In this document: positions 22,501 to 34,536 of the stretch, piece after piece
Position numbering within the stretch: the first letter of the stretch is position 1
Layout of the letters: every line of letters begins with the position of its first letter
Origin: Tetrapyrgos nigripes
Lineage: Eukaryota > Basidiomycota > Agaricomycetes > Agaricales > Campanellaceae
Reading direction: 5' to 3'
NCBI GenBank assembly: GCA_013368315.1
Contig: JAACJM010000111.1
Coordinates: forward strand, 124,001-188,000
Length of the DNA stretch: 64,000 nucleotides
The notes under the pieces: generated by a model
Seen by the model: the letters and a program-made list of their open reading frames with translations, nothing else
Database searches by the model: none
What the model was told of the DNA's origin: nothing
Program-made: the position numbers and the translations under genes

Positions 22501-23228
22501 TGCGGTAGGTCCCGCAATGCCTAGGATAGTCGCGTCGCTCAACCCATGTCTTGGCGAGAAGATCGTATACGCATATGTCGTCCAGCCATGTGTTGAAAAA
22601 ATCTTGACCGCCAATGATGAATAGTTGATCTGAAGTTATAGAGGAGAGATGGGCGTAACGCGCTCGGGGAATAAAGGCGTCAGAAGCAGGCGCTGGAAAT
22701 TGGGATGCAGAAAGCCAATGCCGTGTATTAAGGTCGAAGAAGCGGACGTCATTGAGTACACACAGTTCGTCGGGATTGGGCGAATCGGGCTGGTTACTCA
22801 TTCCTCCAAAGATGATTAACTGGTTGTTCCCTGATACAGTAGTGAGTAGGTTCAAAGACACACAAGTTGAAGAGTCTCACAAGCATCGGCACTGTGAAAA
22901 TAACGCGGTTTGGGTACATCATCCTCCGGAAATGCCTGTATCCTCTCCCAAGAAAACGTCTCCAAGTCGAATACATACAGGTCCGAAACCATTCGACGCT
23001 CCGTCACGAGCCGACCTCCCTGTTCAAAGTGAGTTGAAAGACAACAGAGACTGAAAGATCACGGACAAACAGATACATCTTGGACCCGACCACGGTTGTG
23101 GAGGCACCCTAAGGAGAAGATGAGGTAGATGAGCCGGGTCAAGGAAAAGGACATACGACAAGCTTTGCGGGGACATCGCCGGTAGTCTTGCGACACTGAG
23201 TGGTGAGGTCGTAGATGGAGTGAAGCAT
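19582..23228 (-). CDS. Kelch-repeat / BTB protein with coiled-coil tail (Mds3/Pmd1-like)
   Basis: Eight exons, from the 5' end: 23157-23228, 23067-23108, 22881-23019, 22298-22830, 21295-22241, 21217-21235 (19 nt), 20947-21151, 19582-20867. They give 1080 residues with every intron in phase. The first 400 or so residues carry kelch-type motifs (KMYLFGGR, NNQLIIFGG, DQLFIIGGQ, each followed by a W or F spacer pattern), expected to form a beta-propeller. A BTB-like region follows (DFEIICDDDRRINCSRKLL). The C-terminal third is Ser/Pro-rich and ends in a charged coiled coil (EKKWRKEVAKARTENLAIQL). This order resembles fungal Mds3/Pmd1 regulators of sporulation and TOR/pH signalling (family inference). 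The start ATG at 23228 is the first in frame with strong downstream splicing. The 19-nt exon is unusual. Confidence 0.85.
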
Positions 23229-25971
23229 GGCGCCTCCAGTCGAGGAGACAGATGTGGGTTGAAAATTAAAAAGAAAGGCAGTACTTAGGGTTTCCTCGCT
23301 AATCTCAGATCTGTCCCCCGCGGGTCATTCATCCCGCCTTTTGTAGCTAAATCTAATCTTCCCTTTTTTGCTCTTCCCCTCCACCAGTTCTTCCACTCTT
23401 CTTCCTCTATCCCTTGCTTCAGCAGCCTTTCTGTTATCCCAATACCTGTAGTTCTCCAGGACACTACCAGACAGCCAGCATTTTCCGTGGGAAACCCAGC
23501 TTCCAAGCGCTATCCCTCAGATTGGTTTAGTTTCCAAAACCCTTGATGGATTTCCGCATCTGCACCACTTACCACACTCAAACGCCATCTGCATATGAAT
23601 TAATGCACTTGTTGCGCTTGTCCAAGGGATGTCATGAACACATGCCTTATCACCGGATTTTGACCAAAGAGATACGTAGGATGTCCTCAGCGTCCAGGGG
23701 TTCAAAGGCCAAATTCCCACTGAGCGCCCAGGTCTGGACCTCAAGCAGTTTGCTCGGTTTTACCAAATGTATCTATCGACAATCAAACCTGGCTTTCAAA
23801 AATTTCGCAACACGAACGCACTCGCAAGCCTCCAAAGCCACGTTACTCATCGTGTGATGCCCCAACCTTCTTGAAGTTCTTCCGAAAATCACGTCCACTG
23901 CCAGTGATCACCCCGGTAGTGGTGGGAAAGACCAGTATTGGCGATACCTACCTGCATCCTCGTCTCCCGTATTTCCAGAATATCAGCCTCAAGTTCCCTA
24001 ATTTCACGAGCATCCGTAAATGATTTCTTTGACCTATCCCTGGTGACACCACCGCTCGGCTTCTGGCGTAAAAACGTGCCCCTGAGGACTTGACTACAAT
24101 TGTCTTCTCGGACATCTCGTTGGTCGATGCAAGTCCACGGTACACTGCCATATGCATTAATTCAGGTTCAGCACCACTTTCTGCGTTTACAGCGGCGTGC
24201 TAACATGCCCAAATTACTGACAGATATCCTCCTCAGCTCTCCGTCACCGTAGAAGATATCGACAGATATATACAGTAGCACTACGTTCTGGACCAATAAC
24301 TCCATCCGCGACATGTACAAAACTCAGTCACCAATGTCATCTCCGTAGTAACTTACCAGAATTTTTAATTGGTGGCGTGTCTCTGCTGATATATAACTTT
24401 AGTGTTTTGGAAGATGCTCATGAACCATCATCAAACTCAACCCTTTTTCTGACAATACGACGACGATTGTCAGGGCAAGGAACTGGATAACCACTGATAA
24501 CCAGCCCACGTCGTACGAATTCGAAGCTGCATCATGGCTATGTCAACGAGGAACCCGCGTCTTTGTTATATTGTCAAGGTTTCCATCCACTATTACGAAG
24601 ATCATACTGTATCAGTGATAAGCACTGGAGAAGCTGAAGGTTGACTCATGTTGTCGAAGACTTGATGACCCTGTCTTCCGAGAGGCACAGGGACAAACGA
24701 GACGACAGTGAGCAGCTAGTTGACGAGGACTCGGCATTGCAGTAATCGTGTTGAGAGAGTCTCATAACGGACATGTTTTCTAGCTCTAGCCACAATCAGC
24801 GCACAATTTCCTCGGAACCAACAGGACCCTAATTATCCCAAAAAAGCACAATAAAACATCCGTATACGTTGCACTGGTTGTTGATGGTGAGGTGAGAGTA
24901 TATGGGCGCAGTATTTAGCAGTACGTACCAGGTTCGAAGTAGAATGAGAATGATTTTAGGCTAGACCAAATCCGACAAGACTGTTCCCTGTGATTACATA
25001 TGATACGTACCGTAAAGCTCAAGTTTGGTCGGAGGTTCAACGGAGGTTAGATGGAGGACGCGATCAGCTGACAGTGCTCCCCTAGCCATAATGTATGAAT
25101 ATGATACTGTAGCCCATGTGGGCCTTGAGGAAAGTGCAATCGGGGGTCTGGAGACAAGCGAAGAGGATCAAATGCAAACAGATAAGTAGGACCATCTACA
25201 TATTCCGACGTGACGCGCGATGGCCAACGCGAAACGCGTTCAGCTTCCTCAAAACTTATCCTGGCCTCGTCCACGATAAGATCAGGGTCTCGTAGGGTCT
25301 CGCGGGAAGAGGCGGGAAGAGCTAACTAGTAGCAAAGCTGCCCAGGGCCAGGATCCCTTCTGATCTCAATGATGGCGGCATTCCTAGCTGTCTTGAAATT
25401 CAGGATTTACGACTCTTACGAGAGATTTCTCAGCCAGTGCGCAGCAGTCTGTCCAAATTTAAAAAGCGGACGTACAGGTACATAATCGCTCGAAAACTTG
25501 GTATCCTTGAGATTAAAACCTGAATATATTCCTGAGACTTCTTTGAAAGGAAGACGACATGTACAGCTCAGAAGGGATGGGCAGACTCGGAAACTCGGAC
25601 ACTGTCAGGAATCGGGAGTCGGGAATCAGGAACATTGACATAATATGTCGCACTTATCGTTTTGCAAATTGTGGGAGCTCGCAGGGACGGCACTAGTAGT
25701 ATTCGCTTGGAGTGGCGGACCGATGATTTTCTTATCGTCAGAAATCCAAGAGAATCCAAGTCGGCACTGGGCAGCCTGAGGCCTGAGGCCCTGAGAGGCC
25801 CAGGACGGTGAGCTTGATCCGGTGCGTTTAAACGTTCTTGCGGAAAAATTTGTAGTAACTGTAGCTCACAGAATCGAGACCAGACAGGACCAGACGTGAA
25901 ACAGACAACCAGAGGAGTCTTCGTTTGAAAACAGTCAAGAAAGTTGAAGAAATAGTCGCGTCCTCCTCAAA
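23229..25971. other. 2.7 kb without a supported gene
   Basis: Short frames on both strands (for example 23543-23857 + and 25047-25274 -) lack domains, splice support or recognisable family. Small local duplications occur at about 25285-25320 (GGTCTCG and GGCGGGAAGAG), 25586-25632 and 25770-25805. It may hold a decayed gene, but I cannot name one. Confidence 0.4.
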
Positions 25972-26807
25972 TTGAAAATGGTCAACCCAACTCTGTCACG
26001 TGGAAACATGCTTTCCCGATTATCGCTTACTCGCCTTCGCTCATCCGCACTCTTTGCTAGACGTTCTCTCTTCTCGATGGACAAAGTAATCTCAGAACCC
26101 ACGCCAGATGAAATCAAAGTACTATCCCATCGTCAATATGAGACTTCCAACATCCTTTCGCCTGGCACAGTCCTTCCATCTCCTCTAGACCAATTTCATC
26201 TCTGGTTCAAAGAAGCTGTTGACGATGGCCAAGTACAGGAACCCGAAGCCATGTCGTTATCGACCGCTACTCCCTCTGGTATCCCTTCTGTCCGTATCGT
26301 CCTCTTCAAGCACCTCGATTCCCGCGGGTTTATATTCTACACCAACTATACATCTCGAAAGTCCAAGGAATTATTAGAGAATCCGAATGCTGCTTTGGTG
26401 TTTTATTGGAGGGAGATACATCGCTCGGTGAGAGTAGTGGGAAAGGTGGAGAAAGTTAGCCAGGAAGAGAGCAAGGAGTACTTCAAGAGTCGTCCTGTAG
26501 GAAGCCAGCTTGGTGCTTGGGCGAGTAAGCAGAGTACGGTCATAGGAGAGAATGACCTCGCTACGCGTCTCAAAGAGGTAGAAGAAAAATTTGGAGATAA
26601 TCCACCTACTCCTGATTTTTGGGGAGGTTGGAGGATCGTACCGAAGTGAGCATTCTAGAATGTTTCTCTCGCTCATCATTGCGCTGACAGAGTTCTAGCG
26701 AGGTAGAGTTTTGGAGTGGCAGGCCTTCTCGCTTGCATGATCGCGTGCGATATCTACGCAGCGATTCTTCACCGGATAGCTGGAAAATAGAGCGACTTTC
26801 CCCATGA
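25972..26807 (+). CDS. PDX3: Pyridoxamine 5'-phosphate oxidase
   Basis: Two exons, 25972-26645 and 26699-26807, with a 53-bp GT-AG intron, give 260 residues, the usual length for fungal PNPO. The enzyme uses FMN and oxygen to make pyridoxal 5'-phosphate from pyridoxine or pyridoxamine phosphate, the last step of vitamin B6 salvage. Family signatures: [48 protein letters not shown], and after the intron [15 protein letters not shown], whose Arg/His residues contact substrate in known enzymes. The N terminus ([19 protein letters not shown] region) looks like a mitochondrial presequence. An internal Met at 26077 could give a cytosolic form. The intron joins the codon for Asn and restores the conserved C terminus. 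Confidence 0.93.
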
Positions 26808-26935
26808 ATCATAAAATAAAAAACGCATTCGAGCTTTCAACAGCGAAGGAAGTGTATTGCAGTTGATACATGATACTGTACAGAGACATATAGGCTTGTG
26901 GGATATTGTACATTGAGAATAGAATTCATATGCAA

Positions 26936-28273
26936 CTAGTATTCGCCTTTCGCAGCATCAGAGCATCCTTTCGTAGCGTTGTCAAAGGCATTTTTCATGG
27001 CTTGGGTATCCCCTCGTACCCAGTGTTTCATTGCTTCGCCTTGCAAAGCTCGACCGTAAGAAAATGACAATGGCGGTAGACGAGAAAAAGGCGAGGACGG
27101 TCCTGCCTTGTTTACGAGAGCGTTTACACCCGACAGATACTTCATAGCAACTGAGGGTTCCAGACCACCTACAAACGACAGTAATGAGACAATGATGCCT
27201 CCAAGAGACGATAGGCTTCGTACCAGATAAGAAAACGACACCAGGGACGGAAGCGGGAACAGAATTAGCAATGACTGAAGCTGTCGCTAAAGCAATTTCC
27301 TCGGATGTGATGGTTTTACGGGAAGGGTGTTTCAGTCCAGGCTGGGGGAATGATGGTTTGATAAGTGAGGCTATCCGCAAGAAAATGAACGTCGTGATAA
27401 GGCCGATATATCGATGATGCTCACCTTCTAGTAGCACACCATGTTCCAAACAGCGAGTATAGATCATTCGGATAGCCTTTTGATGCACTTCTACACTCCG
27501 GTACAAATCTGCATCGGCAGAAAATTCGACATCGGGTTCAACTATTGGCACTAGTCCAGCTTGTTGACTGATCGAAGCGAAGACGGCCAATGTCTCTGCC
27601 TGGACCTCAAGAGACACCGTAGAAGGGAGTCCTAGTGCCTCGGAGGTGCAAGCAATGGGAGCTCTCCATTTGGAGAAACGGGCCCCAGCAGCACGGGCAG
27701 CTTGGAGTTTGGGAAGCAAATCATCCAAGCCTTGGACGATGAATTCAAATGGGGAGGCGGGAAAGGGAGCAAGTTCGCCGTGAGCACGGACACCCAAGAT
27801 GATGCCTTTTTTGGTCAAAGTTTCACCCAACTTGAAGTCGAGCAAAGTTTCTGGGTATAGAATGACACCTGAGATGTGGTCTATTTTCAAAGATTAGGGC
27901 GTAGTTTTGAAGAACGACAAGAACACTGACCATTTGTCAATGCTCCGTATGCAGCTTCTCTCCACTTCCTACGTCTGTCTTTCTTCTCTTCTTCGTTCAG
28001 GTTTTCTTGACCATTCAACGACGCCGCAGAAAGCATGCCTTCAATGACATCGGGCGACTCATCTGTCGCGTAGATTCCCTTTCCTCGAGGACTAACGAGG
28101 GCGCGGGCGACCGACGTCAATTCTTTCGCGACTGCCACAGAATGATGAGGCAGTAAAAGGGTGTCCAGTTCGTTAGTCGAACTTAGAGGTTCCCGAGGAC
28201 GATCTGTGACCGAGAACAAGTTGTAAGGAGGACTGAAGGTGTTGGGGATTGCTGAGCCGGAGTCGTCGTTCAT
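26936..28273 (-). CDS. Class I (Schiff-base) fructose-bisphosphate aldolase
   Basis: Four exons, 27931-28273, 27425-27880, 27224-27370 and 26936-27168, give 392 residues with all introns GT-AG. Class I signatures: GKGIYATDESPDVIEG (for GKGILAADES), GVILYPETL, FSKWRAPI (Lys of the phosphate/base pocket), GLVPIVEPDVE, LIKPSF (the Schiff-base Lys) and GVVFLSGG. The protein ends in Tyr (AKGEY), as class I enzymes do. It cleaves fructose 1,6-bisphosphate in glycolysis/gluconeogenesis. Most fungi rely on the unrelated zinc class II enzyme, so a class I gene is noteworthy. Whether a class II gene also exists elsewhere cannot be seen. The GIK motif of animal enzymes reads GVR here. It is divergent from the 28458 gene. 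Confidence 0.9.
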
Positions 28274-28457
28274 GATCGTAGTGGACTGCAGAGACGTAGG
28301 ATTAGAACGTTCGAAGAGATCAGATAATGACTGGGTTTATATAGAGGGGAGGTCATCGGACATGCCATGTCTGACGCAAGCTGGAGTAGAAGAAGAGGAG
28401 AACGGCTTGGGAACAGCTGGCTCAGGGGAGAATGTCATGTGAAGCAATTTTTCTTCA

Positions 28458-28890
28458 ATGCGGTCATGTAGCATCGCTCGACTTGCTCTACGACCACCAC
28501 CACCACTGTCTCGTTCTTTCTCTGTCAGTAGTTCTCGCAGATTCCCAGAAGATGAAACTCCAAAGGATTTCAGGCCTCCCTGGGTTTACACTCTGTCAAG
28601 ACTAGCCATCCAGTGGTCAATACCTGGTTCGTTTACTTGCCGCTCGCTGCCAGTGATTCCTGACCATCCTCCAGCCGTTGGTATCTATGCCGTTTTCTTG
28701 TATGATTTTGGGGATCAGGAACACGTATTTTCACCCGTATGTTTTCAGCTGAAGGTCTCTAGCTTGTAACCTCACAAGACTTCTTCAGATACGCCGATGG
28801 ACTGCGAAACAGAAAGCAGCCTTTTTCGCACCATCACCTGAAGAAAAGCAACTTCTTGATAATAAGGAAGACGCATCGAGGAAGATCTAG
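28458..28890 (+). CDS. Small predicted mitochondrial single-pass membrane protein
   Basis: Three short exons, 28458-28626, 28675-28736 and 28789-28890, splice in phase to 110 residues. The N terminus (MRSCSIARLALR..., rich in Arg and Ser, no acid in the first 30) fits a mitochondrial presequence. A hydrophobic segment, SIPAVGIYAVFLYDFG, could span a membrane once. The C-terminal part (RRWTAKQKAAFFAPSPEEKQ) is polar and basic then acidic. I recall similar small proteins in other basidiomycetes, but no function is known to me. Assembly-factor or respiratory-complex association would be a guess. It shares a 184-bp divergent intergenic region with the aldolase. Confidence 0.7.
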
Positions 28891-29245
28891 GTTCCTGAAG
28901 GACAGAGGAGACATCATGACGCGGATGCTGGGACCACCCGTCCTTGCAGTAACATAGTGGTATGTTCTTCTTCCCCTGCTTCAGCACAAACTCAGAAGCC
29001 GTTTTTATAGACATAGGGTACTTCTGTGTGACTTGGATAAAATTTAATACTGGAGTTTGCCAGCCATTTATAGGCTAACTTCTTTGGTTCACTTCGTGTC
29101 ATGTTTTCTATACTTGGTATCCAGTACTAGCCACTGGCCTACGGCATGTCCTATATTTGCACATGTTACCGAACCATTTGGGTCATTATTCATGAAGAAG
29201 CGGCATATGACTCGACTCGGTTCTATCTGTACAGTCATTTGCAGC

Positions 29246-31440
29246 ATGTCTTCTCCAGACGTCTTTGAGCTGGCTACCCGCATTCCCCTTCCACAGTCTG
29301 CTTCTACGGTCTATCTTTCATCCTCGGACGACCTTTCTGACGTGTCTGATGTTGCGGGTCGTGCGACTGCGCTTCCGAGTACCAATGGATCCGTGGCCGA
29401 GGAGTACATTTCAGATCAAAACAGACTAGGAGGTCACTCTACTCAAAGTGGCATCGATGACGGAGACTCTAACATTCCGCGATTGAACGAATCTTCCCTA
29501 CCTCCAATGGATAAAGGATTTGGTGCTTGGTCTTATGTACGTTTTTCCTGTGCCTCAGCTTCGATTTGTATCTAATTCATATCATCCAAACAGCTCACAG
29601 CCGCTTTCCTCGTCGAGACTATTGTTTGGGGCTTCCCGGCGACATTTGGTGTTTTCCTGGAAGGCATAGCAATTTTTTATCTTCCAAAAATTGGCTCATC
29701 TCTGATTCGCAAAATCGTTACAATGCAGAATATCTCAATGACCCAGAATACGCTTCTCAGCCAAACGCACAATTCCTCTTACCTCTAATTGGTCCGATAG
29801 CTATGGGGATAATGTATTGTTCCAGTCAGTCATCCTTCTGAGACGACTATACATTGGTCGTTCTGACTATGCAATAGGCCCCATTCTCAATCCTTTGCTG
29901 GTGATACGCTATCCGCATTACCGGCCATTTGCTATGCGTCTCGGCGCTGTGATATGCGCTGGGTCGTTATTCGGTGCAAGTTGGGCCAAGACCGTACGCA
30001 CTAGTGTCTCTACAGAATCAGGAGTCCGCTCATTATTACCAGATCCCTCAACTCCTTGCGCTGCAAGGTTTCGCGTATGCCGTTGGTGGTGGTCTTCTCT
30101 ACCATCCAACCCTGTCCTACCTACCAGCCTGGTTTTTCGCCCGTCGTGGACTTGCGAATGGGGTCGTATTCGCGGGTACCTCATTTGGTGGGGTCGTAAT
30201 GCCACTCATTTTGCCCTCATTGTTGCAAAAGTACGGATCGAGAGTAACATTGCGGTACATCGGAGTAGCTGTGGGTGTAGGACTGATTCCAAGCATGATT
30301 TGGATCAAACCCGAGTTCCCGACAGAGCTGGGCCTCGTCCTCGGTCTCGAGCTACCCCAGAGAGGTTGCGTGGTTCATCTGGGAATTACCTGGACAGAGT
30401 CAAGGGAAGCATCAAGAAGAAGTTGTCATGGTGGCTTTCGCATCGTGCCTTTGCCATCCTTCTGCTGGCAAATACTGCACAAGCCTTTGGTTATTTTATG
30501 CCACTCATTTGGCTACCTAGTGAGCTGTTGACGTGTTTTGCCGCATAAGATATGTTCCAACTACCTTGACAGCTTATGCTTCCTCTCTCAATCTGAACAA
30601 GACCCAGTCTTCACTGGTTCTTTCTCTGTTGAACGCAGGATCCGTCGTAGGGCGTTTGGGTTTAGGATTCTTGTCTGATAAACTTGATCCCTGGGTCTTG
30701 GCGGTGGTTGTACTTGTTTCCACTACATTGTCGGTCTTCATCTTGTGGGGTCAGTGTTCCTGTCTTGGGGTACCTGTCGGCCTTCTTGAAATGCTGACTT
30801 GCTTACGTTTTATCATACAGGTATCTGTTCCTTCAATCTGGCCGGTCTATTATCGTTCGGTTTGGCTTACGGCCTCTTTGCTGGTGGGTGGGGTACTTTA
30901 TGGACAGGGTTCATACGTGGAAACGTAAGAGATCAAAACGAGACTAATGAACGGCGTGAGTACTTGAACAGCTTGTTCTCGTTCCTTCAAGCTGATTGGA
31001 TTGCTGTTTTATGTATCATGGTAGATGTTGGACCGGATGATCCTCAGCTCGCCTCTACTCTCTTTGGATATCTAATGCTGTCTCGTGGGATTGGGAATAT
31101 CTTTTCCACACCAATCTCTTCTGTTCTTCAACCCTCTTCATCTGGGTCAACATCCGCTTCTCTTGCTCGGGTTGCCATCAACAACGCCAGTACCCTTGCT
31201 TCTCAGAAAAAGGGACCGGGCGTCAGATTGGCAAACGTTGGTTCGGTCACCCAAAGCCTTCCACACGCCAGCACCGGTTTCTCGGTTTCAGACCACCGCT
31301 TCCAGAATCTGATTCTCTACGTGGGGTCATGTTTTGCTGCCGCGGTACTGGTGATGTTGATGGGATGGGGTTGGGACAAATTGGCTAAGAAGGATAGGCA
31401 AAGACAAAGGATGGGTAGGGTTAGAGTTGAGACGAGCTAA
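29246..31440 (+). CDS. MFS monocarboxylate-type transporter, one apparent frameshift
   Basis: Eight exons: 29246-29536, 29594-29663, 29729-29824, 29878-29993, 30043-30519, 30573-30749, 30821-30955, 31025-31440. After a polar N-terminal tail of about 97 residues, hydrophobic helices follow in the 6+6 pattern of the MCT/SLC16 branch, with loop motifs such as AWFFARRGLANGVVFAGTS, LGFLSDKLDPW and LASTLFGYLMLSRGIGN. About 592 residues are expected. It probably moves carboxylates or similar small molecules across a membrane (family inference). Exon 5 needs one extra base near 30310-30312 (in AAACCCG) to stay in frame from IWIK into the next loop; every other junction is in phase. The second intron appears to use a GC donor (29664). 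The frame break is either a real mutation or a sequence error. Confidence 0.75.
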
Positions 31441-31611
31441 CAGGCATGACGAGACACAAGTGAAATATATACTCACTTTGTACACGTAGTGCATTCAAGA
31501 AATTAGCGCTAGTCATGATCATTAGCGTTTACCAGTCGCCCACAACGTTCTTATCGCCGTCATTGATTACATAGCTCATTCCAGCTCAAGCTCGTACCAC
31601 CACGGTCAAGT

Positions 31612-33293
31612 ATGGATTCTAGTACCGCACCCTCAGGTGAGTCCTTTCTTCAATCTACCTCTTTCAGGTCATAACTTGCATGAGTAGGGCTTACTCATGA
31701 AGAAATACTGCGCTCAATCGCTGATGGAACTCGAGATATCCAGCGAATGAACGCGCAGATCAGTCGCCTTTGGTCCGCTTTGGATTTTATTGTTCAGAAG
31801 AGAGACAACCATTTGCAGCATGTCTCTTCTCTTCGCCGAAGCATCACATCTCCAATTCCTACGGAAACACTGCAGAAGATCTTCATGTACTGCATTGAAG
31901 AGTTTCCGGTCATATCTGGGTCTGAAGGGATGGCGGCGCCTCTTGTCCTGACTCATGTTTGCCGTCGATGGCAATACATATGTCTGGATACTCCGGGGCT
32001 GTGGTCTTCCATGCATGTAGTAGTCCCAAACCCCGGTACCTTTGCTGTCGCTAAAAAGGCCACCATGGTTCTAAACGTTTTGAGAGCGTTTCTAGAGCGC
32101 TCTCGAGACCTGCCGTTGGATATTTCGGTATACTTCAGGCATATCAGATCTTGGGATGTCATTCCAGAAGGCACACAGGACCAGAGAGCTTTCCACGTCA
32201 TTCTTGACGTCTTTCGCTACATTGTCAACCACTCGAGACGCTGGAAATATGTCAAAATCCTCGTCCCCTCTTCGTATTTTGTTCAGGCGACATCACTTAT
32301 GACGAGCGAGGATTTACCATGTTTGGAGAGGGCAATCATATGCACATCTCAAAGTCTCGGTGCCTTATCCGGTGCCCCTCAGCTACGCCAGTTGTCTCTG
32401 CTCTTTGATGATGATCAATCGCTGACAGGTCCGACTTCTCGCTGGGGACCTAGCTCAGATACATGGGTGCAGCTAAAGGTTTTAAAACTACGAGCATCTA
32501 GTAGCTTCTACACCGCTGATATCCTCTCTGTCTTGGGTAGCTGCCCGAATCTTGAGCAGTGCATGCTTGACATCAATGAGCTCTACGACGAGCATCGGTT
32601 TATGATGCCGGTCACACCACAAATTTGCATTCTCCCGCATGTCGAAGCACTCCATGTCGCTACAGCCAATAGTAATCTCATTCTTGACCGTCTTTCCTTG
32701 CCAGCTCTCGAGCACTTCCTCCTCTCCCCCCCGATTCGCATTCAAGCCGCCTGGATCGGGAAACTCTAAGAGCTCTGACGGCCTTCCTCGCCAGGTCGTC
32801 ATGCTCTTTAGTCAAACTCAATATTAACGTGTCTCTAACGCCTGATTTTGGTGTTACCGCCCAGATCGTGGACCTTCTTGCTCAGCATTGTGGTTCATTA
32901 CAAAATCTGAACCTCATTCACGAGGGTTATGATGAAGATAGTTATTTCATGGATGACGATTTATTACAGGCGTTCACGACTCCTCCTCCAGAGCACGGCA
33001 TGTTGTGTCCTCAACTCCAGGAGCTAGTCTTCAATGATCGCGGCGCCTTGTCAGATCAGGTGTTTTCCGATTTTATTGTTGCCCGTGTTACCAGCCGGAG
33101 AACGTTTGCCAAACCTCTTGAGAGAGTAATTGTTAACACAAGCAGATCTGAATTTGCGTCGAGATTCAGTCCGGAAAACTTGCCACTGGAAGAAGTTCGA
33201 GTCATCAAGGACTCCTATTATAATGCACTAGTACTAGGGCATTACATTCCGAAGTCTAGAGAAATCACTATAGATACTTCGGACTATTACTAG
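31612..33293 (+). CDS. F-box protein with leucine-rich-type C terminus, frameshift in C7
   Basis: Exon 1 is 31612-31636 and exon 2 is 31688-33293. The protein starts [16 protein letters not shown], has a short coiled coil, then the F-box (SPIPTETLQKIFMYCI...VCRRWQYICLDTPGLWSS), then irregular leucine-rich repeats (LRQLSLLF, LKVLKLRA, LPALEHFLL). Such proteins recruit substrates to SCF ubiquitin ligases via Skp1 (family knowledge). The frame breaks at a run of seven C (32726-32732). With eight C the frame continues into LRALTAFLARSSCSL and to the stop at 33293, giving about 543 residues. The downstream copy at 33350-34347 confirms that this continuation is coding. As given, the protein would stop at 32769. 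Confidence 0.75.
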
Positions 33294-33349
33294 CTGCAGC
33301 ACTGGTGATTTACTTATAACTCGGTGTATATATACTCGTACTTCTCCAG

Positions 33350-34347
33350 ACAGCTGGCAGCGCAGTGGCTCTCTAAATACTACAGCGCGTGCCAAGCGCG
33401 TGCCCGGCTTCGTCAGTTATCTCTGAGATATGATAACCAAGCTGCCACTGTCGAGATCCAGGACTTGCGCAGCTCGGAAATGTGGAACCATTTAAGGGTC
33501 CTGAAACTACGAGTGCCTAGCGTAGTGACCGCCGAAGAATTATTCTTCTTCTTCTCTAACTGTCAAAATCTGGAGCAATGCACGGTCGACCTCGCAAACT
33601 TGTTTGTTTCCCCTTCATAACCACTTCCGAAATCTTTGTTCTGCAGCATCTCAAAACGCTCCACCTGACGGATTTCCAGGAGAATGACGTCCTCTCCAGT
33701 GTGCTCGGCCATCTTTCCTCGCCAGCTCTGGAACACCTCTCTTCCACTTTGCGCCAGAACCTACTATCCGACTCTTGAACCAACAAACTCTCAGAGTCGT
33801 AACGGATTTCCTCGACAGATCCTCATGCTCTCTGATCCAGCTCGAGTTCATCACTGCGGAGACGCCCGACTTGACTTCCCCCGAGATGGTGGAATTCTTC
33901 CACCACATTGGAGACTCTTTACGCTACTTGACGATTGAGAGCCGATCGGCCGAACAATCGATATCATATTTTATGGATGATGATCTCCTTCGGGCGTTTA
34001 TCGTAACTTCGCCGAAGGAGAGCGTTCTGTGTCCTGGATTGACCCATATGACCTTTAACAGTGACGAGGAGCTGGTGCTGTCCGAGCAGGTGCTGTTGGA
34101 ATTCATTTCCGCCCGTGTTAGGCGGAATGACGAGGACGGAGAGTTTGTAAAGCCTCTGGAGCGCCTGGCTGTTTACACGCGCAGAACTGGATTTGCATCA
34201 AAATTTAGTCCGGAGAATCTACGATTGGAAGAAGCTGAAGTTGTGAATGTACGTCTTTACACGACTGATAACCCTTCACCTCCCTGGACGTCTGTCGTGG
34301 CTGAGCATAGTGGCCCGAATAACAGGGACATAAATATCTTTGACTGA
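33350..34347 (+). pseudogene. Truncated tandem copy of the F-box/LRR gene
   Basis: Three frame blocks (about 33350-33600, 33600-33775 and 33775-34347) match the C-terminal half of the preceding gene: LRQLSLRYDNQ, LRVLKLRVPS, CQNLEQCTVDL, LSSPALEHL, TLRVVTDFLDRSSCSL, YFMDDDLLRAF, FASKFSPENLRLEE. The F-box and N-terminal half are missing and the frame changes twice, so it is a partial duplication that has decayed. Splicing does not explain the frame changes, since the bridging residues align to coding sequence in the upstream copy. It could still be transcribed. Confidence 0.75.
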
Positions 34348-34536
34348 TACTGTTTGCGGGGATCTTTACAATGTACCGTACCAATTACCATACAGGCTTG
34401 CCTTGAAAGCTCTTCACATATGGGATAATTGTGCCATTTGGCTGTGCTAGTTTGTGAATACGCGCCCAAAACTCGACTAGGTATAAGTACAATAAACTAG
34501 GATATCCATCCATGCTGGGTGCAGTATAACCGCTGC

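Noticed and set aside
23543..23857. Plus-strand 104-codon frame as a gene
   Set aside because: No domain, no extension by splicing, and stops in all frames around it.
25047..25274. Minus-strand 75-codon frame with protein-like composition
   Set aside because: No recognisable family and no neighbouring exons could be joined.
30331..30356. Very short intron to fix the MFS frame
   Set aside because: It would be about 24-46 bp and does not restore the correct phase. The frame 0 sequence RVPDRAGPRPRS directly after IWIK fits the family loop, so a single missing base is simpler.
33558..33650. Intron (GTTTCC...TGCAG) explaining the frame change in the F-box copy
   Set aside because: The donor is weak, and the residues it would remove align to coding residues of the intact upstream copy.
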